A stretch of 31,950 nucleotides of DNA from an uncultured Eggerthellaceae bacterium (GTDB lineage: Bacteria > Actinomycetota > Coriobacteriia > Coriobacteriales > Eggerthellaceae), in contig CAJUQK010000025.1 in the NCBI GenBank assembly GCA_910588205.1, positions 1-31,950 of the forward strand, read 5' to 3'. This document shows, piece after piece, positions 16,527 through 24,146 of this stretch (its first letter is position 1; every line of letters starts with the position of its first letter). A model generated the notes under the pieces. That model had not been told where the DNA came from. It searched no databases and saw nothing but the letters and a program-made list of their open reading frames with translations. Both the position numbers and the translations under genes were made by a program.

Positions 16527-16554
16527 GGTACAGGGCGGATCATCGCCCTGTACC
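16527..16554 (+). promoter_or_regulatory. Perfect 11-bp hairpin in 5' leader of ABC lipoprotein gene
   Basis: GGTACAGGGCG (16527-16537) pairs without mismatch with CGCCCTGTACC (16544-16554) around a GATCAT loop. It ends 6 bases before the ribosome binding site AGGGAG (16561-16566). No T-run follows, so it is not a simple terminator. Likely roles are mRNA stability, translation control or a protein-binding palindrome. Confidence 0.65.
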
Positions 16555-16574
16555 AGCGGGAGGGAGCAGCTATC

Positions 16575-17723
16575 ATGAAGATCATGTCCAGAAGGATGTT
16601 CGTTAAGGCAGCAGGGTTCACGGCTCTGTCGGTCTTTGGTGCTAGCGTGCTGGGCGGATGCAGCGGCAATGCCAACCCAACGGTCCCGGATGCCAGCTCA
16701 TCGGCTGGATCGGATGTGGATACCGCCTTCATGACCGAAGGCAAGGGTGCTCATCTGGTGGTGGGCCGACGCGGCAAGCTCTTCAAGATAGCTCCCACGG
16801 TCATCGCAGAGAAGCTCGGCTACTTCGAAGAAGAAGGCTGCGATGTCGAGTTCCAGCAGGTGGAGCTGGCTGAGGGCTTCGCATCGCTTGCTTCCAATAA
16901 CCTAGACGTGATGCTCATGGGTACCGTTCAACCCCTTGAGTACATCGCGAAAGGCTCTGCTATGTACATCATAGGGGGCACCGTTCTAAATGGCACAGAG
17001 ATCCTGGCGGGTCCTGACTGGACCGCAAAGCTGGAAGGCCCCGATAGCTTCAAAGGACTCAATATCTCCTATTTCCGAGCTGAGACGGGTCAGGTGGCAT
17101 TCCGCTCATGGTTGAAGGATCAAGGGCTTTCCATCGACGGTGGCGATGTGACCTTCACGGCCTTGGATAGCGAACAGGCCCAGGTGGAGGCGCTCCTGAA
17201 AGGCGAGACGGATCTTGCCCTCGTCAACAATGCCTTCGGATACATCAATCGGGATAGGGGTGTACAGGTGGTTGGGCTCGTGAAGGACTACACAGGAGAC
17301 TATCCTTGCTGTCGCCAGAATGCATCGGATGATGCCTATCACAACAAATTCCTATCCCTGGTCGATTTCGAAACAGCGCTCTTGCGCGGGTATAAGGTCT
17401 TTCGGCAGCAGCCCGAAGTGGCTATCCCCATTCTGGCGGAATATTCCGAGCAGGACCCGGAATACATCAAGGCTGCGCTGTACGGTACCGATGATTATGA
17501 GGCAGCCATGCAGCTCCTGCCTGACCCTTGCCGTGATGCCACCCTTGGGTTCTATGAATCGCTCAAGGATATCGATCAGCTGGATGCCAATGCTCCTTCC
17601 GCCGATGACTACGTGGTGGATACTGTCTATAGCCGGGCCCTTGAGTCCCTTCTGGATCGAGAGCCGGAGGAGGAGTTCTGGAAGGACCTCGAATCTATCT
17701 ATCGAAAGCAGAACACTCACTAG
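16575..17723 (+). CDS. ABC transporter substrate-binding lipoprotein, NitT/TauT (SsuA/NMT1-like) type
   Basis: A 382-residue exported lipoprotein. The signal has a Tat-like twin arginine (SRRMFVKAAGF, R6 R7) and a lipobox VLGG-C29. After a Ser-rich linker the mature domain has the NMT1/SsuA layout: 'LFKIAPTVIAEKLGYFEEEGCDVEFQQV', 'SNNLDVMLMGTVQPLEYIA' and a hinge region 'GLNISYFRAETG'. Such proteins bind taurine, alkanesulfonates, nitrate, thiamine precursors or related small molecules; the ligand here is unknown. It starts 8 bases after AGGGAG. ATPase and permease genes follow on the same strand, completing an importer. Confidence 0.85.
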   Translation: MKIMSRRMFVKAAGFTALSVFGASVLGGCSGNANPTVPDASSSAGSDVDTAFMTEGKGAHLVVGRRGKLFKIAPTVIAEKLGYFEEEGCDVEFQQVELAEGFASLASNNLDVMLMGTVQPLEYIAKGSAMYIIGGTVLNGTEILAGPDWTAKLEGPDSFKGLNISYFRAETGQVAFRSWLKDQGLSIDGGDVTFTALDSEQAQVEALLKGETDLALVNNAFGYINRDRGVQVVGLVKDYTGDYPCCRQNASDDAYHNKFLSLVDFETALLRGYKVFRQQPEVAIPILAEYSEQDPEYIKAALYGTDDYEAAMQLLPDPCRDATLGFYESLKDIDQLDANAPSADDYVVDTVYSRALESLLDREPEEEFWKDLESIYRKQNTH

Positions 17724-17749
17724 AGAGCTCATCGGCGAGGTGGGACGTC

Positions 17750-17785
17750 GGATGGGGCGCCAAGCGGCTTGCGTCCCATTCCTTT
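17750..17785 (+). terminator. Intra-operon stem-loop, possible attenuator between binding protein and ATPase genes
   Basis: ATGGGGCGC (17752-17760) pairs with GCGTCCCAT (17771-17779), with one G-U pair and a 10-base loop; outer pairs at 17750-17751 extend it. CCTTTTAC follows. Partial termination here would give more binding protein than ATPase and permease, which is common in ABC operons. Confidence 0.45.
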
Positions 17786-17868
17786 TACCGTCCCTGTCAG
17801 CCTATCAAGGGCTAAGGAGCTTATGATGGCGAAGTGGGTCTGCAGGCTATGAAAGAGGGGAAGGGCGA

Positions 17869-18735
17869 ATGGGTTCTATTCGAATCGAAGCCGTGTCCTT
17901 CGCCTATGCAGACTCAGCAGCCTCCAAGGACGGCAATGTCCATGCTGTCATCGAGGATCTGAACCTTGTCGTGCCCAGCGGGCAGTTTCTCTGTGTCATA
18001 GGTCATTCGGGGGGTGGCAAATCAACCCTCTTACGGCTGATCGCGGGTCTCTCTCAGCCTTCGGCTGGCAGGATCATGATCGACGGCAAAGAGGTCCATG
18101 AGCCAGGGATGGATCGAGCCATCGTGTTCCAAGACTATTCGCTCTTCCCGTGGATGCGCGTGAAAGACAACGTTGAGTTCGGTATAGAACAGGCCAACAG
18201 GAAGCTTGGTCGTGGCTTATCCAAACGTGCTATCTCTGACCTGGCCGATGAATACCTCTCTTTGGTGAGCATGTCAGAGGCGCAGGATAAGTATCCCTAT
18301 CAACTCTCTGGGGGCATGCAGCAGCGCGTGGCCATAGCCCGAGCTTTGGCCATGGATACTGAGATCGTGCTCTTCGACGAGCCGTTCGGCGCTCTGGATG
18401 TGAAGACGCGGCGCCACTTGCAGAGCCTTGTTGATGAGCTTTGGACAGCGGGAGAGCGGCGAAAGACCGCGGTCTTCATCACTCATGATATCTCCGAGGC
18501 CATCCTTCTGGCTGACCGGGTGATCTTCTTGGCGGAAGGGCGGATAACAGCTGATTTCGAGGTGGACCTTCCCCGTCCACGCACTGCTGAGTTCATCGCT
18601 TCAGATCCGAGGGCTCGGGAGATGGGGCAGTATCTGACGGATCTCTTCTATGAGAGCGGCGGGGATCCAGATCAAGACGAAGAAGATAGGTGCTTGCGGG
18701 CGGTGGGGAGCCGGGAGGAGGAGCTTTCATGGTGA
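17869..18735 (+). CDS. ABC transporter ATP-binding protein, NitT/TauT type
   Basis: A 288-residue ATPase. Walker A is GHSGGGKST (45-53), the Q-loop is 'IVFQDYSLFPW', the ABC signature LSGGMQQR begins at residue 146, Walker B is IVLFDEPFGAL (166-176), and the switch His is in FITHD. The sequence is typical of SsuB/TauB/NrtD-like ATPases. It has a longer acidic C-terminal tail. The last bases overlap the permease gene by 7 bp, so translation is coupled. It drives import of the compound captured by the lipoprotein upstream. Confidence 0.92.
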   Translation: MGSIRIEAVSFAYADSAASKDGNVHAVIEDLNLVVPSGQFLCVIGHSGGGKSTLLRLIAGLSQPSAGRIMIDGKEVHEPGMDRAIVFQDYSLFPWMRVKDNVEFGIEQANRKLGRGLSKRAISDLADEYLSLVSMSEAQDKYPYQLSGGMQQRVAIARALAMDTEIVLFDEPFGALDVKTRRHLQSLVDELWTAGERRKTAVFITHDISEAILLADRVIFLAEGRITADFEVDLPRPRTAEFIASDPRAREMGQYLTDLFYESGGDPDQDEEDRCLRAVGSREEELSW

Positions 18736-19655
18736 AGGTCCTGAATCGCCGGTTCTTCTTGGCTCAGATGCTCTTGCTGGTGCTCGTTGCCATCATCGTC
18801 GCCATGCCGAATGCAAAGATCCTTTCGGTCACCTACTATCCTCTGTTGGTGGCATTGGGTGTGATGGATCTGTTGTATCTCCTACTTTTGATATCGAGGG
18901 CTAAGCGTGGGATCGAATCCACCGGGCCGAACGACATCATCGTGTTCGTCTGGGTGCTCATCGTTCTTTGGGAGCTTGCTTCCACCAAGCTAGCCCTTAC
19001 GCCCAGCGTCATCGTCCCAACGCCTGAGGAAGTCTTCAACGTCTTCTATACAAGCTACGATACGCTCTGGGATAACGTGGTGTCCTCGACCACGCTTCTG
19101 ATGATCGGTTATGCGGGTGGCATCTTCTTCGGCGTGGTGCTCGGCGTGATCTGCGGTTGGGTTCCCCGATTGCGGGAGATGTTCTATCCCATTGCCAACG
19201 TCATGGCTCCTATCCCGCCTACCGTGTTCGCCCCCTATCTCGTGGTGCTCATGCCGTCATTCCGATCGGCTTCAGCTTGCATCATCCTATTAGGCGTATT
19301 CTGGCCGCAGTTCCTGAACATGGTTCTGCGCGTCTCCTCGCTGGATCCGAAGCTCATGGATAATGCTCGGGCGCTCTGCGTCACCGGGTGGACGATGATA
19401 CGGAAGATCATCCTGCCCTATGTCATGCCAGGGGTCTTGCAGGGCCTGCGCGTTTCGCTTACCACAGCCTTCTTGATGCTCACCTTCGCTGAGATGATCG
19501 GGGCCACGGCGGGTATCGGCTTCTATATCACCAATTCGAGCATCTACGCGAACTATGCAGCTGTCATTGCTGGCATCATCGTTTGTGGCATCGTAGTGAC
19601 CGTGCTTTCCGCTCTTACAGCTTGGGTCCAGCGCAGATTCACTGTCTGGCGCTGA
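18729..19655 (+). CDS. ABC transporter permease, NitT/TauT type
   Basis: A 308-residue inner-membrane protein. It has two or three N-terminal hydrophobic segments, then a BPD_transp_1 core with the cytoplasmic EAA-type loop 'DNARALCVTGWTMIRKIILPYVMPGVLQGLRVS' (quoted in parts: DNARALCVTG ... LPYVMPGVLQGLR). Start ATG 18729 follows GGGAGGAGG and overlaps the ATPase stop; an earlier in-frame ATG at 18690 lies inside the ATPase gene and is less likely. Its 3' end overlaps the minus-strand uvrA-like gene by 17 bp. Confidence 0.88.
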   Translation: MVKVLNRRFFLAQMLLLVLVAIIVAMPNAKILSVTYYPLLVALGVMDLLYLLLLISRAKRGIESTGPNDIIVFVWVLIVLWELASTKLALTPSVIVPTPEEVFNVFYTSYDTLWDNVVSSTTLLMIGYAGGIFFGVVLGVICGWVPRLREMFYPIANVMAPIPPTVFAPYLVVLMPSFRSASACIILLGVFWPQFLNMVLRVSSLDPKLMDNARALCVTGWTMIRKIILPYVMPGVLQGLRVSLTTAFLMLTFAEMIGATAGIGFYITNSSIYANYAAVIAGIIVCGIVVTVLSALTAWVQRRFTVWR

Positions 19656-22281
19656 TGGTCTCAAGGGGGCTGCCTTGGCATGATCCAGTGGTCAACCCTC
19701 GAGCCAGGTAAGCACCGGTCAGGCTATCGGGGTGCGTGGCCACTTCGGCAGGGGTACCGGTTGCGACGATGCGACCGCCCTGTTCTCCGCCGCCGGGTCC
19801 CATGTCGATCAAATAGTCAGCGTTGGCCATCATATCCAGATCATGTTCGATCACGACGACGGTGGCACCATGCTCTATCAGACGCTGGAGCACGTCTATC
19901 AGCGTTGCTACATCTAAGGGGTGCAGCCCGATGGTGGGTTCGTCGAATACGAAGAGCGCGTCATCTTGGTCACGGCGCATCTCGCTGGCCAGCTTCAAGC
20001 GCTGGGCTTCGCCACCAGAGAGAGCAGGCGTTGCCTCGCCTAGGGTGAGATAGCCCAGCCCAAGGCTCTGCAGCGTTCGCAACTTCCCCTGGATGCCCTT
20101 GTGGGAAGCTAAGGCTTCGAGCGCCTCATCTACGGTCAGCGAAAGGATCTCAGGCAGGGAAAGCGTGCAGACAGTTGCGTCTCCACGGTCCTTTCCCTCT
20201 ATCATCATCTGAAGAGCATAGGCATCTTGGCTGTAGCGGCTGCCTCGGCAATCAGGGCATGGGATATCCACGTCAGGGAGGAACTGCACGTCTAGAGATA
20301 TCTGACCGGTACCATCGCAGGTGGGGCAGCGAAGCGAGCCGGTGTTGTAGGAGAAATCTCCCGCTTTCAAACCGCGCTCCTTTGCTTCAGGAAGCTTCGC
20401 AAAGGCCTTGCGCAGGTCATCTAAGACCCCTGAATAGGTACCTACGGTGGAGCGGACGTTCACCCCGATGGGCGTAGCATCTACCAGATCAACCCGCAGA
20501 ATATCGGGAGCATCCACAAAGCGCACAGGGTCAGGCAGCTCCGTGCCTGCGAGCTTCGCCTTTAGTCCGATGATCAGGCTCTCTAGGACCAGGGTTGTCT
20601 TGCCCGAACCGGAGACTCCGGTGACAACGGTGAGGCGCCCCTTCGGGATGCGCACATCCAAGGGGTGCACGGTGTGGATCCGACTCGTCTTCAAATGGAT
20701 CTCGCCCTCGCTGAATACGTGGTCGGGGGATACGGGTGTTCGTACCCTGACCTTTTTGGCGCCGGAGAGGAACGGGCCGATGCGTGATGATGGGTCTTGT
20801 TCGATGGCCGTAATGCTTCCCTGGGCGATAATGCTGCCGCCTTCAGCACCGCTTCCCGGCCCTATCTCGATGAGGTGGTCGGCATGGCGCAGCACATCGA
20901 TGTCGTGGTCCACCATGACCACCGAGTTGCCATCTGAGAGCAGGTCTTCCATGACGCCCAAGAGCCCCTCCACGTTGGAAGGGTGCAGCCCAATGGAGGG
21001 CTCGTCAAGAACGTAGAGCACGCCGGTGGTCCTGCTGCGCACAGCCCGCGTGAGCGCTACCCGCTGCCGTTCTCCATTAGAGAGCGTTCCGCTGGCGCGG
21101 TCAAGGGAGAGGTATCCTAGCCCGAGCTGTTCGAGGCGCTGGATGGGTTCGGTCATCTCAGTGGTGATGGAATCAGCCATGGAGCGCATATCGACGGGGA
21201 GCCGCGGTGCGACGGTGGGGATCCAATCGCGCAGCTCATCCAATGTGAGCGCCGTTATCTGGGCGAGGTCCTGTCCGTCTATCGTGCTCGATCGGGCTCT
21301 CTCGGATAAGCGCGTGCCGTGACAGGCGGGACAGGAGGATTCTGTGAGGTACTTGGCTACCCGGGCGAGACCCTTCTCGTCCTTCGCCTTCGCTAGCGCG
21401 TTCTTCACGGAGTTCTCGGCACTGTAGAAGGTGAAGTCCAATTCAGTGGCATGGCCTTTGTTCTTGGGCACGTAGAGGATATGGCGCTTCTCCAGAGGGC
21501 CATGGAGCACGATGTCCTTCTCTTCGTCAGTAAGGTCTTTGTAGGGCACGTTGATGCGAACGCCCATGGCCTCAGCCACCTGGGGCATGAGCGACCACAT
21601 GAGGTTGCGCCACGGGCCAACAGCGCCCTCCTCAAGGGTTAGGTTCGGGTCGGTGATGAGCGTGGATTCGTCAATGGTGCGGATCATGCCCGTGCCTCCG
21701 CATTCGGGACAGGCTCCACCGCCATTGAATGCCAGGTCTTCCGCGCTGGGGCCGTAGAACTCGATCCCGCATACGCAGCAGGCGATGGGGCGTTCGATGG
21801 CAACATCCAAGCTAGGCGGATTTTGGTGTCCGTTGGGGCAGCAGTGGCTTGCCAGGCGGGAGAACATGAGGCGCAGGTGATTCAGCAGTTCGGTGGAGGT
21901 GCCAAAGGTGGAGTGCACGCCGGGGATGCCGGGCCGTTGGCGGAGGGCCAGGGCGGCGGGCACGTAGAGCACCTCGTCTACATCCGCGCGGCCTGTTTGG
22001 GAGATGCGACGGCGGGTATAGGTGGAAAGCGCTTCTAGGTAGCGTCTGCTCCCTTCGGCATAGAGCACGCCCAAGGCAAGGGAGCTCTTCCCCGAACCCG
22101 AGACCCCCGCGATGCCCACGAGTTGATGGAGGGGGATGCTGACCGAGATGTCCTTCAGGTTGTGCACCCGCGCACCGCGTACTTGGATGGCGGTGGGCTC
22201 AGTGAAGGTGAGCGGTGCAGCTGTCTGGCTGCTCTTCGGTTCGTTTCCATTCAGTCGTTCAGGGCGATCATATCGCGTCAT
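19639..22281 (-). CDS. UvrA-like ABC ATPase, class II (UvrA2)
   Basis: An 880-residue protein with two UvrA-type ABC cassettes: Walker A GVSGSGKSS (59-67) and GVSGSGKTT (about 553-561), and signatures LSNGERQR (about 400) and LSGGEAQR (about 755). Zinc modules appear as CPECGGTG, CPACHGTR, CPTCDGTG and CPDCRGSR. It is shorter than canonical UvrA (about 940) and has a diverged segment where UvrA binds UvrB, typical of class II UvrA. Family members are linked to DNA damage tolerance and resistance to DNA-binding drugs. No uvrB or uvrC lies nearby. The Shine-Dalgarno sequence is weak (AAGAG). It converges with the ABC permease and has no terminator between. Confidence 0.9.
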   Translation of the reverse strand: MTRYDRPERLNGNEPKSSQTAAPLTFTEPTAIQVRGARVHNLKDISVSIPLHQLVGIAGVSGSGKSSLALGVLYAEGSRRYLEALSTYTRRRISQTGRADVDEVLYVPAALALRQRPGIPGVHSTFGTSTELLNHLRLMFSRLASHCCPNGHQNPPSLDVAIERPIACCVCGIEFYGPSAEDLAFNGGGACPECGGTGMIRTIDESTLITDPNLTLEEGAVGPWRNLMWSLMPQVAEAMGVRINVPYKDLTDEEKDIVLHGPLEKRHILYVPKNKGHATELDFTFYSAENSVKNALAKAKDEKGLARVAKYLTESSCPACHGTRLSERARSSTIDGQDLAQITALTLDELRDWIPTVAPRLPVDMRSMADSITTEMTEPIQRLEQLGLGYLSLDRASGTLSNGERQRVALTRAVRSRTTGVLYVLDEPSIGLHPSNVEGLLGVMEDLLSDGNSVVMVDHDIDVLRHADHLIEIGPGSGAEGGSIIAQGSITAIEQDPSSRIGPFLSGAKKVRVRTPVSPDHVFSEGEIHLKTSRIHTVHPLDVRIPKGRLTVVTGVSGSGKTTLVLESLIIGLKAKLAGTELPDPVRFVDAPDILRVDLVDATPIGVNVRSTVGTYSGVLDDLRKAFAKLPEAKERGLKAGDFSYNTGSLRCPTCDGTGQISLDVQFLPDVDIPCPDCRGSRYSQDAYALQMMIEGKDRGDATVCTLSLPEILSLTVDEALEALASHKGIQGKLRTLQSLGLGYLTLGEATPALSGGEAQRLKLASEMRRDQDDALFVFDEPTIGLHPLDVATLIDVLQRLIEHGATVVVIEHDLDMMANADYLIDMGPGGGEQGGRIVATGTPAEVATHPDSLTGAYLARGLTTGSCQGSPLETISARQ

Positions 22282-22408
22282 GGCTCTTCAACTCTTTACC
22301 TTTGAATATTGGGTTATATGAATGAGATGGAGTCTCTTTAAATAACAAACTTTACTCAGAGAGTACATGTATGTCTAGGAGCACATATGTAATGCTTTTC
22401 TATAAAAG

Positions 22409-22430
22409 AATCGGCCCCGCAGGACCGATT
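22409..22430 (-). terminator. Minus-strand terminator after small hypothetical gene
   Basis: A 9-bp stem (AATCGGCCC 22409-22417 with GGACCGATT 22422-22430) has a C-A mismatch when read on the plus strand but a G-U pair when read on the minus strand. On the minus strand it is followed by CTTTTATAG. This fits termination of the small gene at 22473-22664. Confidence 0.6.
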
Positions 22431-22472
22431 GGAATTGGTGGAACTCATTTGAAGGTTCGAGTATGGAGGATG

Positions 22473-22664
22473 CTAGTTCATGCTAAAGAGGTGCTTGAGC
22501 CCCTTATGCTCATGGAGCAGCTTCGCTTCGCGCTTTCGATAGCAGCCTTCGCCATGACCCACGGCTTCCATCACATAGGCAGGTTGACCCGCATCAATGG
22601 CTCTGCCAACGTGTTGGCCTATCTCCCATGCATTCGCCTTGGCCGCGATCAGGTACGCATTCAT
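22473..22664 (-). CDS. Small hypothetical protein (63 aa)
   Basis: MNAYLIAAKANAWEIGQ begins the protein, which ends KHLFSMN. The start at 22664 is preceded on the minus strand by GAGAGGATC with good spacing, and a minus-strand terminator-like hairpin lies 43 bases after the stop. Composition is mixed charged and hydrophobic with no membrane segment or recognised domain. A 114-codon plus-strand frame (22371-22715) covers the same bases but has no ribosome site and overlaps the terminator. It sits at the left edge of the AT-rich restriction island. Function unknown. Confidence 0.5.
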   Translation of the reverse strand: MNAYLIAAKANAWEIGQHVGRAIDAGQPAYVMEAVGHGEGCYRKREAKLLHEHKGLKHLFSMN

Positions 22665-22962
22665 GATGATCCTCTCTTCCGATATAGTGATGCATTCCCT
22701 CATCAGAAATGGTGAGTGCGAAGCCTACCAAAACCACATAGCTGCCCGTAACCTCTCGGGCAGGGCATTTAACATAGATATAACAAACGGTTCCAGGGTA
22801 TTGCAGTTATGTAGGCGGGTGCTGGGTGCTAATGATCTCCTGTATTTCGTGATGGTGATGGGTCCGTTAAAATGGGCTGAGAAAGATATTTGGTCGAATT
22901 AGTGGAGCTTGATAGTGGGTAACGGGTCATATATAGAAGAGTGTCAGGTAAGCTTCTTGACC
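22665..22962. other. Gap between small gene and HNH endonuclease gene
   Basis: About 300 bp without a convincing gene. It contains a 7-bp perfect hairpin (CTGCCCG 22742-22748 with CGGGCAG 22757-22763) and AT-rich stretches that could hold the promoter of the small minus-strand gene and of the HNH gene. No tRNA or attachment-site repeat was found. A 100-codon plus-strand frame (22597-22902) has no ribosome site and no recognisable motif. Confidence 0.4.
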
Positions 22963-23943
22963 ATGGCTCGCGCAAAAGACCTTGTTCCGCCGGAGTTTAT
23001 TGCTGGGTGGAAGTGGTTCCAGGATAGGGCGAACACCGTCATATCAAACTTGCCTATGGGAGCTTACGCGCCAGCAAACCTTCCTTTAAGATTGACGCGT
23101 CAAGCAGGCATTCATAGCCCTCGTTATCCCGAACTGCAATCAAAAGGCGCCGGAAAACGCAAGTATGTACTTTCTATCCATTCTGGTAGCGCTCGTTACG
23201 ATGATAAAGAATTGTTCTGGCGTGAAGACGGGACGTGGATCTTAGATTATCGTTCCCAGAAGGCTGAAGTAGGGCGCCGCGGGTCACCTCATTTCAATGA
23301 GGAAATGATGAATAATCTTCGCGACGGAATTCCTGTTGGAGTGATGGTTAAACAGCCACAAGGTGGGTATCTAGTATGTGGTTTAGGGTTTGTCGAACAG
23401 TATAACCACGCAACAGATAGCTTTATTGTTCATGGTCCCGTGAACGAACGTACTGAGGAGGAAGGTTTTTTCTCAATCATCGAGCCAAATGAACTTTCAA
23501 CGGCCGATATACAAGCCCTCAAGGATTGGGATCTCAAAGATGAAAGGCTGAGGGTGCGAGTTGAGCAAATTCGACGCAAGGGCCAAGACAAATTTCGCAA
23601 GGAGATAATGGCGGCCTATGGTGGAACTTGCGCTATTACCTACGTTGATGTTCCAGAAGCGCTCCAAGCGGCCCATATTGATTCATATAGAGGGCCGAAA
23701 TCTCAAGTGGTGAACAACGGACTTCTCCTAAGATCCGATATGCATCTTCTGTATGATGCTCATCTTTTTACCGTGATGCCTGAAACTTACAGAATTATTT
23801 TGAGTGATCGCCTTATAAGCTCTGATTACAGGAAATATGATGGAGCGCATATTGCTATGCCAAGCGAACGAAGACTTGCACCATCAGATAATCTTTTGAA
23901 CATGCATTACGAACAGTTTATGGTGGAAAACAGGAGAGCTTGA
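22963..23943 (+). CDS. HNH endonuclease with N-terminal DNA-reader-like domain
   Basis: A 326-residue protein. Residues about 45-180 ('RQAGIHSPRYPE', 'KYVLSIHSGSARYDD', 'DGIPVGVMVKQ') form a domain like those at the N-terminus of many actinobacterial HNH restriction-type endonucleases, possibly SRA/PUA-like. Residues 211-275 form an HNH module: C223 in GGTCAIT, H238 in LQAAHIDSY, N252 and H261 in NNGLLLRSDMHLL. All main catalytic positions are present. Start ATG 22963 has a weak Shine-Dalgarno sequence; an upstream GTG at 22909 is an alternative. It lies directly upstream of the methyltransferase/NgoMIV-like pair but has its own terminator, so it may be a separate (modification-dependent?) nuclease in a defence island. 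Confidence 0.78.
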   Translation: MARAKDLVPPEFIAGWKWFQDRANTVISNLPMGAYAPANLPLRLTRQAGIHSPRYPELQSKGAGKRKYVLSIHSGSARYDDKELFWREDGTWILDYRSQKAEVGRRGSPHFNEEMMNNLRDGIPVGVMVKQPQGGYLVCGLGFVEQYNHATDSFIVHGPVNERTEEEGFFSIIEPNELSTADIQALKDWDLKDERLRVRVEQIRRKGQDKFRKEIMAAYGGTCAITYVDVPEALQAAHIDSYRGPKSQVVNNGLLLRSDMHLLYDAHLFTVMPETYRIILSDRLISSDYRKYDGAHIAMPSERRLAPSDNLLNMHYEQFMVENRRA

Positions 23944-23968
23944 TCCTAACAGTGGTTTGCACGAGAAT

Positions 23969-24002
23969 CGATCGTCTTATTCTAATGGGACGATTGGTTT
24001 TT
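23969..24002 (+). terminator. Rho-independent terminator after HNH gene
   Basis: CGATCGTC (23969-23976) pairs with GACGATTG (23989-23996) with one wobble, followed by GTTTTT. It lies 25 bases after the HNH stop and separates this gene from the methyltransferase transcript. Confidence 0.65.
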
Positions 24003-24146
24003 AGAAGCAGGCAAGAATCCGAAAATCTGAAATAACGGGAGAGTGTTCATTTTGTGGTACAGCTACCTGTTCTACCTTTGGGATAATGGTGCAACTACGT
24101 AAACAATGAACAGTTGTATCTCTTAAGGAGCAGGCAGAAAACATAC

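Noticed and set aside
22371..22715. A 114-codon plus-strand frame
   Set aside because: No ribosome site, and it runs through a hairpin that reads as a minus-strand terminator; the 63-residue minus-strand gene explains the region better.
22742..22763. A tRNA fragment or attachment site at the island edge
   Set aside because: The 7-bp hairpin has no T-loop or anticodon arm and no matching repeat was seen at the other end of the island.
22597..22902. A 101-codon plus-strand frame before the HNH gene
   Set aside because: No ribosome site or motif, and it overlaps the better-supported minus-strand gene.
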